In this document: piece by piece, positions 54,380 through 63,186 of the stretch
Position numbering within the stretch: the stretch's first letter is position 1
Layout of the letters: each line of letters opens with the position of its first letter
Origin: Thermus neutrinimicus
GTDB lineage: Bacteria; Deinococcota; Deinococci; Deinococcales; Thermaceae
Reading direction: 5' to 3'
Length of the DNA: 64,000 nucleotides
Assembly: GCF_022760955.1 (NCBI RefSeq)
Contig: NZ_JAKTNU010000008.1
Span: 1 to 64,000, forward strand
The notes under the pieces: generated by a model
What the model saw: the letters and a program-made list of their open reading frames with translations, nothing else
What the model was told of the DNA's origin: nothing
Databases searched by the model: none
Program-made: the position numbers and the translations under genes

Positions 54380-55315
54380 ATGCGGCTTAAGGACTTGGGC
54401 GAGCGGGCGCTTCTTGGGAAGCTTGCCCCCATCGGTTATCCCCCGGAGGCTCCCCTGCCCCCCGGGGATGACGCCGGGGGGGTTTGGGTGGGGGAGGTGG
54501 CCTGGCTTTTGAAGACGGACGGTTTCCTCTACCGGGAGGTGGCCCTTTCGGGCATGGGGCCCTTTGAGGTGGGCTTCCGGGGGGTGGCGGCCACCGCCTC
54601 GGACCTGATAGCCAAGATGGGGAGGCCCTTGGGGTTTACCCTGGGGCTCTTCCTGCCCCCGGACCTCGAGGAGACGTTCGCCCTGGAGCTGGCAAGGGGG
54701 GCGGCGGAGGCGGCCAGGCGGCTTCAGGCCCCTCTTTTGGGGGGCGATACCAACGCTGGGCAGGAGGTGGCCCTCACCGTTTCCGGCTTCGCGCGGGCGG
54801 AGGCTCCCTTGCCCCGCAGGGCCCTTCCCGGGGACCTCCTCTACCTGGCCGGGGACCGCTGGGGCAGGACGGGGGCGGCCATCCGGGCCCACTACCAGGG
54901 CAGGGACCTGGGGGCCTACCCCAGGATCCGCCAGGCGGCCTTCTACCCCCTGCCCCGGCTGGAGCTCCTGAGCCTCCAGGGCCTCCTCCGGGGTAGCCTG
55001 GACTCCTCCGATGGCCTGGCGGAAACCCTCTGGCAGCTGGCCGAGCTCGGGGTGCGGGTGGACCTCGAGGCCCTTCCCCTTTACCCCGATGTGCTGGCCT
55101 TTGCCGGGGATAAGGCCCAAGCCCGCGAGCTGGTCCTCTATGGGGGAGAGGAGTTTGAGGCGGTGCTGGCGGTTCCCCCCGAGCGGGAGGCCCAGGTCCT
55201 GGCCCGGGCGAAGGAGGCGGGGCTTCCCCTTTTCCGTGCCGGACGGGTCTCCGAGGGGGAGGGAGTGTACCTCCTGGGCGCGCCCGTAGAGCGGCGGGGT
55301 TACGCCCACTTCTAG
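54380..55315 (+). CDS. thiL: Thiamine-monophosphate kinase
   Basis: ATP-dependent kinase of 311 residues making thiamine pyrophosphate from thiamine phosphate. It shows LPPGDDAGGVW, LKTDGF, the central VAATASDLIAKMGRP, PLLGGDTNAG, GSLDSSDGLAETLWQLAE and VLYGGEEFEAVLAV, all ThiL motifs. The usual metal and ATP-site aspartates are present. It is followed 13 bases later by hisC, which has its own -10 inside the thiL 3' end. Confidence 0.94.
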   Translation: MRLKDLGERALLGKLAPIGYPPEAPLPPGDDAGGVWVGEVAWLLKTDGFLYREVALSGMGPFEVGFRGVAATASDLIAKMGRPLGFTLGLFLPPDLEETFALELARGAAEAARRLQAPLLGGDTNAGQEVALTVSGFARAEAPLPRRALPGDLLYLAGDRWGRTGAAIRAHYQGRDLGAYPRIRQAAFYPLPRLELLSLQGLLRGSLDSSDGLAETLWQLAELGVRVDLEALPLYPDVLAFAGDKAQARELVLYGGEEFEAVLAVPPEREAQVLARAKEAGLPLFRAGRVSEGEGVYLLGAPVERRGYAHF

Positions 55316-55316
55316 C

Positions 55317-55322
55317 TATACT
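55317..55322 (+). promoter_or_regulatory. Leaderless -10 box of hisC
   Basis: TATACT, TGACCC, then the hisC ATG at 55329, with no ribosome site. The histidine genes can therefore be transcribed apart from thiL. Confidence 0.55.
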
Positions 55323-55328
55323 TGACCC

Positions 55329-56381
55329 ATGCGGGCCTTTAAGGCACACCTCCGGGGTATCCCCCCCTATCCCTACAAGAAGGTGGAGGCCCCGGTGAAG
55401 CTGGACCAGAACGAAAGCCCCTTTGACCTTCCCCAGGCCCTGAAGGCGGAGGCCCTGAGGCGCCTGGCCCTTCTTCCCTGGAACCGGTACCCGGAGATCC
55501 ACGCCGAGGCCTTGCGGCAAAGGCTTGCCGCCCAGGTGGGGTGGCCGGAGGAGGGCATCGTCCTGGCCCCGGGTTCCAACCTCCTCATCCTGGCCCTGGC
55601 GGCGGCGGCGGAGGAGGTCTTGGACGTAAGCCCCTCCTTTCCCCACTACGCCCACGCCGCCCGGGTGACGGGCACCCCTTACCGGGCCCTGCCCTTGGAG
55701 GCAGGGGAGGAGGGATTCGCCTTGCCCTTGGAGGCGCTTCTTTCCGCCTTCCAGGGCGGGGTCCTATTCCTGCCCAACCCCCACGCCCCCACGGGGGCCC
55801 TTTTCCCCGAAGAGGCCCTTTGGGCCTTGGCCGAGAGGGCCAAGGAGGTGGGGGGGCTTCTGGTGGTGGACGAGGCCTACCGGGAGTTCTCCGGCACCGA
55901 CCTAAGCCTTCTGGGCCGGGGAAACCCCCATGTGGCCTTCCTGCGCACCTTCTCCAAGGCCTTTTCCCTGGGGGGGATTCGGGCTGGGTACCTGCTTGCG
56001 GCCTCGGAGGTGGCCCAGGTGGTGCGGGAGGTGCTTCCCCCCTTTGTCCTGCCCGCCCACACCGGGGCCATCCTGGAGGTGGTCCTGGAAAACCCCGGCT
56101 ACGCGGAGGCGGTGGCGGCCCACGTACGGGCCGAGCGGGAGCGGGTTTATGCGGAGCTTAAGGGCCACCCCACCTGGCGGCCCTATAGGAGCTACACCAA
56201 CTTCCTCCTGGTGCGCACCCCTGATGCGTCCGAGGCCTATGGCCACCTCCTTTCCCAGGGGATTCTGGTACGCCGGCAGGACCGGTACCCGGGGCTTTCG
56301 GGGTGCATCCGGGTCACGATAGGCCTTAAGGAGGAGATGGATGCCTTTTTGAAGGCGGCCTTTGAGGTGGCGTATGCGTGA
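55329..56381 (+). CDS. hisC: Histidinol-phosphate aminotransferase
   Basis: PLP enzyme of 350 residues in histidine synthesis. It has KLDQNESPFDLP, NRYPEIHAEALRQRLA, APGSNLLIL, FLPNPHAPTGALF, VVDEAYREFSG and the lysine loop RTFSKAFSLGGIRAGYLLA. The end overlaps hisB by 8 bases. Confidence 0.95.
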   Translation: MRAFKAHLRGIPPYPYKKVEAPVKLDQNESPFDLPQALKAEALRRLALLPWNRYPEIHAEALRQRLAAQVGWPEEGIVLAPGSNLLILALAAAAEEVLDVSPSFPHYAHAARVTGTPYRALPLEAGEEGFALPLEALLSAFQGGVLFLPNPHAPTGALFPEEALWALAERAKEVGGLLVVDEAYREFSGTDLSLLGRGNPHVAFLRTFSKAFSLGGIRAGYLLAASEVAQVVREVLPPFVLPAHTGAILEVVLENPGYAEAVAAHVRAERERVYAELKGHPTWRPYRSYTNFLLVRTPDASEAYGHLLSQGILVRRQDRYPGLSGCIRVTIGLKEEMDAFLKAAFEVAYA

Positions 56382-56958
56382 GGCCACGGTGGAGCGGGCC
56401 ACGGCGGAAACCTGGGTGCGGGTGCGCCTGGGCTTGGACGGGCCCACAGGGGGTGGGATCGCCACGGGCCTCCCCTTCCTGGACCACATGCTCCTGCAGC
56501 TTCAGCGGCACGGCCGCTTCCTCCTGGAGGTGGAGGCCAAGGGGGACCTCGAGGTGGACGTGCACCACCTGGTGGAGGATGTGGGCATCACCTTAGGCCA
56601 GGCCTTGAAGGAGGCTTTGGGGGAGGGAAGGGGTGTGGAACGCTACGGGGAGGCCTTTGCCCCCATGGACGAAACCCTGGTGCTTTGCGTCTTGGACCTC
56701 TCGGGGAGGCCCCACCTGGAGTATTGGCCAGAGGAGTGGCCCGTGGTGGGGGAGGCGGGAGGGGTAAACCATTACCACCTGCGGGAGTTCTTGCGGGGGT
56801 TCGTCAACCACGGCCGCCTCACCCTGCACCTAAGGCTTCTTTCCGGCAGGGAGGCCCACCACGTGCTGGAGGCCAGCTTCAAGGCCCTGGCCCGGGCCCT
56901 ATCCCGGGCGACCCGGATCACGGGGGAGGGGCTTCCCAGCACCAAGGGGGTGCTTTAG
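56374..56958 (+). CDS. hisB: Imidazoleglycerol-phosphate dehydratase
   Basis: Monofunctional HisB of 194 residues from the ATG at 56374 (MREATVERATAETWVRVRL). Metal-binding signatures are LPFLDHMLLQLQRHG, DVHHLVEDVGITLGQAL, and NHYHLREFLRGFVNHGRLTLH with HHVLEASFKALARAL. The start within the hisC 3' end suggests coupled translation. Confidence 0.96.
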   Translation: MREATVERATAETWVRVRLGLDGPTGGGIATGLPFLDHMLLQLQRHGRFLLEVEAKGDLEVDVHHLVEDVGITLGQALKEALGEGRGVERYGEAFAPMDETLVLCVLDLSGRPHLEYWPEEWPVVGEAGGVNHYHLREFLRGFVNHGRLTLHLRLLSGREAHHVLEASFKALARALSRATRITGEGLPSTKGVL

Positions 56959-56961
56959 GGC

Positions 56962-57558
56962 ATGAAGGCCCTGCTCATCGACTACGGCTCGGGGAACCTC
57001 CGAAGCGCCGCCAAGGCGCTGGAGGTGGCGGGCTTCGAGGTGGCCGTCTCCTCGGACCCCCGGGCGCACCTCGAGGCCAGCCTCCTGGTCCTCCCCGGCC
57101 AGGGCCACTTCGGCCAGGTGATGCGGGCTTTCCAGGGGAGCGGCTTCGTGGAGCGGGTCCTGGCCCACGTGGAGAAGGGCCTTCCCTTCCTGGGGATCTG
57201 CGTGGGCATGCAGGTCCTGTACCCCATGAGCGAGGAGGCCCCCGGGGTTAGGGGCTTGGGCCTGGTGGAGGGGGTGGTGAGGCGCTTTACCCAAGGCCGC
57301 GTGCCCCAGATGGGGTGGAACCGGGTGCGCTTTGGCGGGGCTTTCCAGGAGCTTTCGGAGCGGCATTTCTACTTCGCCAACTCCTACTATGGCTCCCTTA
57401 CCCCCTACTCCCTGGGCCGGGGGGAGTACGAGGGCATCCCCTTCACCGCCTTGCTGGCCAAGGAGAACCTCCTGGCCCCCCAGTTCCACCCGGAAAAGAG
57501 CGGGAAGGCGGGCCTGGCCTTTTTGGCCTTAGCCCACCGCTACTTCCAGGTCCTCTAG
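56962..57558 (+). CDS. hisH: Imidazole glycerol phosphate synthase subunit HisH
   Basis: Glutamine amidotransferase of 198 residues supplying ammonia to HisF. The nucleophile loop is LGICVGMQVL, the catalytic His/Glu are in QFHPEKSG, and YGSGNLRSAAKALE is near the start. hisF is not adjacent in this window. The last 30 bases overlap the convergent kinase gene. Confidence 0.96.
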   Translation: MKALLIDYGSGNLRSAAKALEVAGFEVAVSSDPRAHLEASLLVLPGQGHFGQVMRAFQGSGFVERVLAHVEKGLPFLGICVGMQVLYPMSEEAPGVRGLGLVEGVVRRFTQGRVPQMGWNRVRFGGAFQELSERHFYFANSYYGSLTPYSLGRGEYEGIPFTALLAKENLLAPQFHPEKSGKAGLAFLALAHRYFQVL

Positions 57559-58449
57559 CCGGATGAGCCTGCCCTGGGCGCCGATGGCGGTGGCGGCCAA
57601 GGCCCCGGCCAGGTTGGCCAGCCTGCCCGCCTCCAAGGGGTTTTTCCCGCTCAGGATGGCGTGGGCGAAGGCGGCGGTGTAGGCGTCTCCGGACCCCGTG
57701 GAGTCCACGATGTCCTCCACGGGGAAGGGTTCGATGAGCTCCTCCCCTTCCGGGGTGACCACGATGGACCCCATGGCCCCCACCTTGATGACCAGGTGGG
57801 GGAAGCCCTCTTCCCGGAGGCGGGAAACCCCCTCGGAGAGGGAGGAGGCCTCCGTCAGGGCCAGAAGCTCCGTCTGGTTCATGAGAAGCCAGGTTACACC
57901 CCGCAGGTACCTCAGGAGCTCTTTGCCCGCCGTCCGTACCGCCCCGGTTCCCAGGTCGGCGAAGATGGGCATCTCCCGCTTTCTGGCGGCCTCGAGGACC
58001 TCCACCGCGTAGCTGCGGCTAGGCCCTCCCACCAGGGCGTAGGCGGAGAGGACCACGGCGTCCGCCTGGTCCAGGAAGCGGGGTTTGAAGAGGGAGGGGT
58101 CCAGGTAGCGGCTTGCCCCCTCGGCGCTCACCATGGCCCTTTCTCCCCCGGGCACCAGGAGGATCAGCACGGAGCTGGTGGTGTGGTCGGGGTCCTCCTG
58201 CAGGTGCCTCAGATCCACCCCCGCCTCCCGCACCCGGGACAGGGCCAGCTCGGCGAAGGGGTCCTGCCCCACCCGGCCGGCCAGGTAGACCCGGTGGCCT
58301 AGGCTGGAAAGCTGGGCCGCCAGGGTGGCCCCGGCGCCCCCCGGTTTCATCAGGGCACGGCGGGAAGGTATCTCCTCCCCCGGCTCCGGTATGCGCTCCA
58401 CGAAGAAGAGCAGGTCCACAGAAACGTCGCCTACCACGAAAAACCGCAT
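57529..58449 (-). CDS. PfkB-family carbohydrate/nucleoside kinase
   Basis: Ribokinase-fold kinase of 306 residues. It starts at 58449 (MRFFVVGDVSVDLLFFVERI) behind GGAGG, and has MKPGGAGATLAAQLSSLGHRVYLAGRVGQD (PfkB signature 1), and DIVDSTGSGDAYTAAFAHAIL (signature 2, catalytic Asp in GSGD). Substrate preference is not determinable. A -10 candidate TATAGT lies at 58486-58491. The end overlaps hisH by 30 bases. Confidence 0.88.
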   Translation of the reverse strand: MRFFVVGDVSVDLLFFVERIPEPGEEIPSRRALMKPGGAGATLAAQLSSLGHRVYLAGRVGQDPFAELALSRVREAGVDLRHLQEDPDHTTSSVLILLVPGGERAMVSAEGASRYLDPSLFKPRFLDQADAVVLSAYALVGGPSRSYAVEVLEAARKREMPIFADLGTGAVRTAGKELLRYLRGVTWLLMNQTELLALTEASSLSEGVSRLREEGFPHLVIKVGAMGSIVVTPEGEELIEPFPVEDIVDSTGSGDAYTAAFAHAILSGKNPLEAGRLANLAGALAATAIGAQGRLIRLEDLEVAVG

Positions 58450-58551
58450 CTTGCCTCCTTCCCACAAGGCACAGGGTTTGCCCTTACTATAGCGCAAGGG
58501 CCCCGTTGCTTTGGGAGGAGCATACCCCGGGTTTATGAGAAGAGAATAACA

Positions 58552-58577
58552 AGCCCCGGCCCTCGAGGGCCGGGGCT
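58552..58577 (-). terminator. Terminator of the PaaK-like gene
   Basis: AGCCCCGGCCCTC pairs perfectly with GAGGGCCGGGGCT, a 13-bp palindrome, followed on the minus strand by TGTTATTCTCTT. The U-run is broken, but the stem is very strong. It starts 5 bases after the stop codon. Confidence 0.6.
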
Positions 58578-58581
58578 CTCC

Positions 58582-59718
58582 TCAGAAGCGACGGTCCACC
58601 ACCAGGCCGCCTTCCAGCTCCCCCACAAGCTCCACCTCGTCCACCCTCAGGCCCGTGGCCTTGGTGATGGCCTCCAAAAGCCCCGCCGGCACCTTTTCCG
58701 CCTTAAGCCGGAGGACCAGCTTGTCCGTGCCCTCCAGCTTCCGTTCCACCACCACCTGGAAGCCCTTGGGGTCCAGGCCGAATCCCCCCAGGATGGGGGC
58801 CAGCTCCGTGGGGTAGAGTTTTACCCCCTTCACCTTCACCATCTGGTCGGTGCGGCCGAAGACCCCCCGGGGCAGGACGGTGAGCCCTTCCCGCCGCTCG
58901 GCCACGGCCAGGTCCCCGGTGCGGAAGCGCACCATGGGCATGAGGGTGCGGCTTAGGGCGGTGACCACCAGCTCCCCCTTTTCCCCGTCGGGCACGGGCT
59001 TTAGGGTTTCGGGATCCAAGACCTCCAGCACCGCCATCTCCGGGATCTCCCAAAGCCCATCCTTGCTGAGCGTCTCCCCGGCCACGATCCCCAGCTCGCT
59101 GGTGCCGTAGGCGTCCAGGGCGGTGCATCCCAAAACGGCTTCCACCTTTTCCCGGAAGCCGGGGACGGAGGTGAAGGGCTCTCCCCCCGCCAGGAGCAGG
59201 GCAAACCGCCCCCCCGCCTGGCCCACCTTGAGGGCGAAGGAGGGGTTGGTGACCAGCACGTCAAAGCCATAGGCCTGGCCGACCTCGGCGATGCGGCTGG
59301 CCTCCCCCGGCCCGTGGGGGAAGACCAGGTTTCCCGCCCGCCAAAGGGCCTGATGGAAGAGCCATCCCCCGGCAAAGACGTGGTAGCTGAAGGCCACCAG
59401 CACCTTTTTCCCCGTGAGGCCGAGCCGGCGGTAGTGCTCCGCCAGGGCCTCGGTCTGGTAACGCAGGTCCTCCTGGGAAAGGTACTCGGGCATCCAGCCC
59501 ATGAGGGGGCTTGGGGTCAGGTGCATGAGGCTTGCCCCTGTGGGCGGCCGGGGGTTTTCCTTAAGGTAGGCCACCCATTCCTCCCGGGTGGTGAGGGGGA
59601 GTTCCCCTAGGGTTTCCAGGGTGACCTCCTCCGGGTGGACGCCCCTAAGCTTCTCCCGGTAGACGGGGTGTTCCTTGGCCGCGCGCACCACCTCTTTGAG
59701 CCGAGCGTTCCGGTCCAT
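58582..59718 (-). CDS. PaaK-like adenylate-forming protein with altered ATP loop
   Basis: Protein of 378 residues resembling phenylacetate-CoA ligase (about 430) from end to end. It has YGTSELGIVAGE (205-216, A5), MVRFRTGDLA (A7) and GRTDQMVKVKGVKLYPTELAPIL (A8). The serine/threonine/glycine-rich ATP loop of PaaK (SSGTTG) is replaced by HLTPSPLMG (66-74). Without that loop, normal adenylation is doubtful; it might have another role or a modified nucleotide site. A perfect -10 (TATAAT) and AAGGAGG precede the ATG at 59718, so the gene is expressed and not an obvious relic. Confidence 0.75.
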   Translation of the reverse strand: MDRNARLKEVVRAAKEHPVYREKLRGVHPEEVTLETLGELPLTTREEWVAYLKENPRPPTGASLMHLTPSPLMGWMPEYLSQEDLRYQTEALAEHYRRLGLTGKKVLVAFSYHVFAGGWLFHQALWRAGNLVFPHGPGEASRIAEVGQAYGFDVLVTNPSFALKVGQAGGRFALLLAGGEPFTSVPGFREKVEAVLGCTALDAYGTSELGIVAGETLSKDGLWEIPEMAVLEVLDPETLKPVPDGEKGELVVTALSRTLMPMVRFRTGDLAVAERREGLTVLPRGVFGRTDQMVKVKGVKLYPTELAPILGGFGLDPKGFQVVVERKLEGTDKLVLRLKAEKVPAGLLEAITKATGLRVDEVELVGELEGGLVVDRRF

Positions 59719-59755
59719 AGCCTGCCTCCTTACCGCTCCCACAGGGAACACAGGG

Positions 59756-59761
59756 ATTATA
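59756..59761 (-). promoter_or_regulatory. -10 box of the PaaK-like gene
   Basis: Consensus TATAAT on the minus strand overlapping the end of purK, with a 37-base leader containing AAGGAGG. No -35 consensus. Confidence 0.5.
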
Positions 59762-60860
59762 CCGGTTCGGGGGCCTGGGCCAGGGCGAGGAGATGGGGAA
59801 GGTCCTGGGCCAGGTCCTCCCAGGTGTCCCGCCGCAGGGTGATGTGCCCCACCTTGCGTCCGGGGCGCACCTCCTTGCCATACCAGTGCAGGTGGGCTCC
59901 GGGGAGGGCGAGGACCTGGGCGAAGTCGGGCCTCACCCCAATGAGGTTGGCCATGGCGCTATGCCCCCGCGGGAGGGTGTTCCCCAAGGGGAGGCCCAAA
60001 AGGGCGCGGAGGTGGTTTTCAAACTGGCTGGTCTCTGCGCCTTCCAGGGTCCAGTGGCCGGAGTTGTGAACCCGGGGGGCCATCTCGTTGAAGAGGAGTT
60101 CCTCACCCACCTGGAAGAGCTCCAGGGCCAGCACGCCCACGTACCCCAAGGCCTCCATGGCCTTTTGGGCGTAGCCTTCCGCCTTTTCTTGCTGGGCTTG
60201 GGAGAGGGCGGGGGCTGGGGCCAGGGAAAGGCGCAGGATCCCCCCCTGGTGGCGGTTTTCCACCAGGGGGTAGAAGGCCACCTCCCCGGTTCGGCTCCGC
60301 ACCCCCAAAAGGGAAAGCTCCCGCCCGAAGGGAACGTACCCCTCGAGGATCAATCCCCCTCCCCCCAGGCTGTGGAAGGCCCGTTCCGCCTCCTCCCATG
60401 AGGCGAGGAGGGCTTGGCCCTTGCCGTCGTACCCGCCCCTGCGGGCCTTGAGGAGGGCGGGGAAGCCCAGGGCCTCGAGGCCTTCCCTAAGCTCCCTTAG
60501 GCTATCCACCCGGCGAAAGGGCGGGGTGGGTATCCCCAGGCTTTGCATGAAGGTCTTTTCCGCAAGCCGGTCCTGGGCCACCTCCAGGGCCTTGGGCGGG
60601 GGAAGGACGGGAAGCCATTCCCCCAGGAGGCGGGCGGCCTCCACCGGCACGTTCTCAAACTCGTAGGTGACCAGTTCTAGCCCCTCGGCAAAGCGCCTAA
60701 GGGTCTTTTCCTCCAGGAAATCCCCCACCACCAGCTCCCCCACCTGCCCGGCACAGGCCTGGGGGGAGGGGTCCAGGAAGCGGAAGGAAAGGCCCAGGGG
60801 ATAGCCGGCCAGGGCCAGCATCCTCCCCAGCTGGCCCCCGCCCAGGATGCCCAGCCTCAT
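59757..60860 (-). CDS. purK: 5-(carboxyamino)imidazole ribonucleotide synthase
   Basis: ATP-grasp enzyme of 367 residues converting AIR and bicarbonate to N5-CAIR. It starts at 60860 ([20 protein letters not shown]), and shows [54 protein letters not shown] and [26 protein letters not shown]. The ATG overlaps the purE stop. Confidence 0.96.
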   Translation of the reverse strand: MRLGILGGGQLGRMLALAGYPLGLSFRFLDPSPQACAGQVGELVVGDFLEEKTLRRFAEGLELVTYEFENVPVEAARLLGEWLPVLPPPKALEVAQDRLAEKTFMQSLGIPTPPFRRVDSLRELREGLEALGFPALLKARRGGYDGKGQALLASWEEAERAFHSLGGGGLILEGYVPFGRELSLLGVRSRTGEVAFYPLVENRHQGGILRLSLAPAPALSQAQQEKAEGYAQKAMEALGYVGVLALELFQVGEELLFNEMAPRVHNSGHWTLEGAETSQFENHLRALLGLPLGNTLPRGHSAMANLIGVRPDFAQVLALPGAHLHWYGKEVRPGRKVGHITLRRDTWEDLAQDLPHLLALAQAPEPV

Positions 60861-61351
60861 CCTTCCTCCCGGGGGTCGGGGTGGGCCAAGACGGCCTCCG
60901 TCTGGGCCTTGCGATAGGCCTCGAGGCGCTCCATCACCTCGGGGTGGGAAAGCCCCACGATGCTGGCGGCGAGCAGGGCGGCGTTCACCGCCCCCGCTTT
61001 GCCGATGGCCAGGGTTCCCACGGGGATGCCGGCGGGCATCTGCACGATGGAAAGCAGGGAATCCAGGCCCCTTAAGGCTTTGCTTTCCACCGGCACCCCG
61101 AGCACGGGCAAGGGGGTATGGGCGGCGGTCATGCCGGGAAGGTGGGCCGCCCCTCCCGCCCCGGCGATGATCACCATAAGCCCCCGCTCCTTGGCGGTCT
61201 TGGCGTACTCCGCCATCAGGTCCGGGGTACGGTGGGCGGAGACCACCCGGACCTCGTGGGGGATGCCCAGGGCTTCTAGGGTTTCCGCCGCATGGCGGAG
61301 GGTTTCCCAGTCGGACTTGGACCCCATGATGACGCCCACCAAAGGCCGCAT
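60857..61351 (-). CDS. purE: N5-carboxyaminoimidazole ribonucleotide mutase
   Basis: Class I PurE of 164 residues. The start [18 protein letters not shown] contains the active-site GSx[13 protein letters not shown] supplies the catalytic His, and [12 protein letters not shown] binds the phosphate. The ATG at 61351 is just 8 bases after TACAAT, so the leader is minimal; an upstream in-frame ATG at 61369 is not supported. It forms an operon with purK. Confidence 0.96.
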   Translation of the reverse strand: MRPLVGVIMGSKSDWETLRHAAETLEALGIPHEVRVVSAHRTPDLMAEYAKTAKERGLMVIIAGAGGAAHLPGMTAAHTPLPVLGVPVESKALRGLDSLLSIVQMPAGIPVGTLAIGKAGAVNAALLAASIVGLSHPEVMERLEAYRKAQTEAVLAHPDPREEG

Positions 61352-61359
61352 CGTACCGG

Positions 61360-61389
61360 ATTGTACCAAGCCCTCCCGCCCGTGGTAAA
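61360..61389 (-). promoter_or_regulatory. Promoter of purE-purK
   Basis: On the minus strand TTTACC (61384-61389), an 18-base spacer and TACAAT (61360-61365), ending 8 bases before the purE ATG. The same 47-base gap must hold the promoter for divergent sbtA, so the two may compete. No purine-operator consensus is recognised. Confidence 0.5.
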
Positions 61390-61398
61390 AGGCAGGCC

Positions 61399-62355
61399 AT
61401 GGATGCCTTGGAGCTCCTTCGCCTCAACCTCCTTTCCCCCATGGTCTTGGCCTTTGCCCTGGGGATGGCGGCCCGGTTTCTCAAGAGCGACCTGGCCTTC
61501 CCCGAGGCCATGTACACGGCGCTTTCCATCTACCTGCTCTTCGCCATCGGCTTCAAAGGGGGGGTTGAACTTTCCAAAACCCCTTTGGCCACCGTGCTTC
61601 TTCCCGCCTTAGCCACCTTGGGCCTGGGGCTTTTTAGGCCTCTTTCTAGTTATGCCCTGGCCCGCCGCCTCCTGGCCCTGGGCCGGGTGGATGCGGGAGC
61701 CTTAGCCGCCCACTACGGCTCCGTTTCCGCGGTGACCTTTTTGGCGGCCCTCACCTTTGCCCAAGCCCTTGGCCACCGGCCCGAAGGGTTTTTGCCCACC
61801 CTGGTGGCCCTCTTGGAGGTGCCGGGTATCGTGGTGGCCCTCCTTATGGCCAAGCGGGGGGGTGGGAACCTGGGCGAGGCCTTCCAGGAGGTCCTCACCG
61901 GGAAGAGCGTGGTCCTCCTGGTGGGAGGGCTTCTCGTCGGGGCCCTAAGCGGGGAGGCGGGGATGGAGCGGGTAAAGCCCTTCTTTGTGGATCCCTTCTA
62001 CGGGGCCCTCACCCTTTTCCTCATGGACCTGGGGATGGTGGCGGCCTCGAGGTTCGCCGCCTTAAGGCAGGTGGGCTTCCGCCTGGTCCTCTACGGAACC
62101 CTCCTCCCCCTCTTCCATGGGGCCATAGGGGTCTATGTGGCGCACCTGGTGGGGTTTTCTGCGGGTGGGGCCACCGTCTTGGGGGCCATGGCCGCCAGCA
62201 GCAGCTACATCGCCGCCCCTGCTGCCGTGCGCATCGCCCTGCCGGAGGCTAACCCCAGCCTGTATCTGACGGCCAGCCTGGCGGTAACCTTCCCCTTTAA
62301 CCTGGTTTTGGGTATCCCCATCTACCACGCCTTGGCCCAATGGATAGGGGGGTGA
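61399..62355 (+). CDS. sbtA: SbtA-type sodium-dependent bicarbonate transporter
   Basis: Membrane transporter of 318 residues with about ten helices in an inverted repeat (DUF897 family). It has [26 protein letters not shown] and [41 protein letters not shown], which agree with SbtA blocks that bind bicarbonate and sodium. An sbtB gene follows 3 bases after the stop, the usual pair. In a heterotroph it could supply bicarbonate for anaplerosis, purine (PurK) and fatty-acid synthesis (inference). Confidence 0.9.
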   Translation: MDALELLRLNLLSPMVLAFALGMAARFLKSDLAFPEAMYTALSIYLLFAIGFKGGVELSKTPLATVLLPALATLGLGLFRPLSSYALARRLLALGRVDAGALAAHYGSVSAVTFLAALTFAQALGHRPEGFLPTLVALLEVPGIVVALLMAKRGGGNLGEAFQEVLTGKSVVLLVGGLLVGALSGEAGMERVKPFFVDPFYGALTLFLMDLGMVAASRFAALRQVGFRLVLYGTLLPLFHGAIGVYVAHLVGFSAGGATVLGAMAASSSYIAAPAAVRIALPEANPSLYLTASLAVTFPFNLVLGIPIYHALAQWIGG

Positions 62356-62358
62356 AGC

Positions 62359-62661
62359 ATGGACCTGGTGCCTTTGAAGCTGGTCACCATCGTGGCGGAG
62401 AGCATCCTGGAGAAGAAGCTGGTGGAGGAGATCAAGCGCCTGGGGGCCAAGGGGTACACCATCGTGCCCGCCAGGGGAGAGGGTTCCCGGGGCGTACGGA
62501 GCCTGGACTGGGAGGGGCAGAACATCCGCCTGGAAACCATCGTTCCCGAGGAGGTGGCCCTAAGGATCCTGGCCCGCTTGCAGGAGGCTTACTTCCCCCA
62601 TTACGCCGTGATCGCCTACGTGGAGAACGTCTTTGTGGTGCGGGGGGAGAAGTACATCTAG
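62359..62661 (+). CDS. sbtB: SbtB-like PII-family regulatory protein
   Basis: PII-like protein of 100 residues (MDLVPLKLVTIVAESILEKK...) whose T-loop region reads ARGEGSRGVRSLDWEGQNIRLE, close to SbtB GEGGRGVRSxDWEG. It probably binds adenyl nucleotides and controls the adjacent transporter. The C-terminus ends GEKYI without the cysteine pair (CGPxGC) of some cyanobacterial SbtB proteins, so redox control through that hairpin is not expected. The last 4 bases overlap convergent dedA. Confidence 0.88.
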   Translation: MDLVPLKLVTIVAESILEKKLVEEIKRLGAKGYTIVPARGEGSRGVRSLDWEGQNIRLETIVPEEVALRILARLQEAYFPHYAVIAYVENVFVVRGEKYI

Positions 62662-63185
62662 GCTTTTTCGCGGCGCAGAAGGGGAAGAAGGGCGAGGAGG
62701 AGCAGGATAGGCCAAAGAAGCCAGGCGGGAAGCCTTTCCCCCAGGAAGTAGGCGAAGAGAACGAGCCCCTGGGTCCAGAGGAGGCTTCCCAAGGCGGCCA
62801 GGAGCAGGTAGGGAAACCAGGGGAAGCCCAAGGCTCCCAGCAGGAAGGGAACCGCGGTGCGCATTCCCGGCACAAAGGGGGCAAGGAGGAGGGCCGAAGG
62901 GCCAAAGCGGCTTAGGAGCCTCATGGCCCGTTCCTGGAGGCGTTTGGGAAACCGCTTTAGGGTTTGGGAACCCAGGGCCCGTCCCAGGCCGAACCCCACC
63001 CCGTGCCCCAGGTAGCTTCCCAGGAATAATAGGGGAAGTAGGGGGAAGAGGCTGAGCTTGCCCTCCCCGGCCAGGGCTCCCAAAGCCAGGAGGAGGGTAT
63101 CCCCTCCGGGCACGAGGAGGCCAAAGGGGAATCCCACTTCCAAGAAGAGGAGAAGGGCCGGCAAAAGATAAGTCCAGGAGCTCAT
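62658..63185 (-). CDS. dedA: DedA-family membrane protein
   Basis: VTT/DedA-fold protein of 175 residues with about five hydrophobic segments. It shows the re-entrant motifs LEVGFPFGLLVPGGDTLLLALG and LLAPFVPGMRTAVPFLLGALG. DedA proteins move undecaprenyl phosphate or other lipids across the membrane (family knowledge). The gene starts 1 base after the terC stop and thus belongs to the riboswitch-controlled transcript. Confidence 0.88.
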   Translation of the reverse strand: MSSWTYLLPALLLFLEVGFPFGLLVPGGDTLLLALGALAGEGKLSLFPLLPLLFLGSYLGHGVGFGLGRALGSQTLKRFPKRLQERAMRLLSRFGPSALLLAPFVPGMRTAVPFLLGALGFPWFPYLLLAALGSLLWTQGLVLFAYFLGERLPAWLLWPILLLLALLPLLRREKA

Positions 63186-63186
63186 C

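Noticed and set aside
53636-55309. Very long minus-strand open frame (557 codons) running through thiL
   Set aside because: Only the part downstream of about 54352 resembles a protein family (ComB). The rest is antisense to a clear thiL gene and has low-complexity Gly/Pro/His composition, a normal effect of high-GC codon bias.
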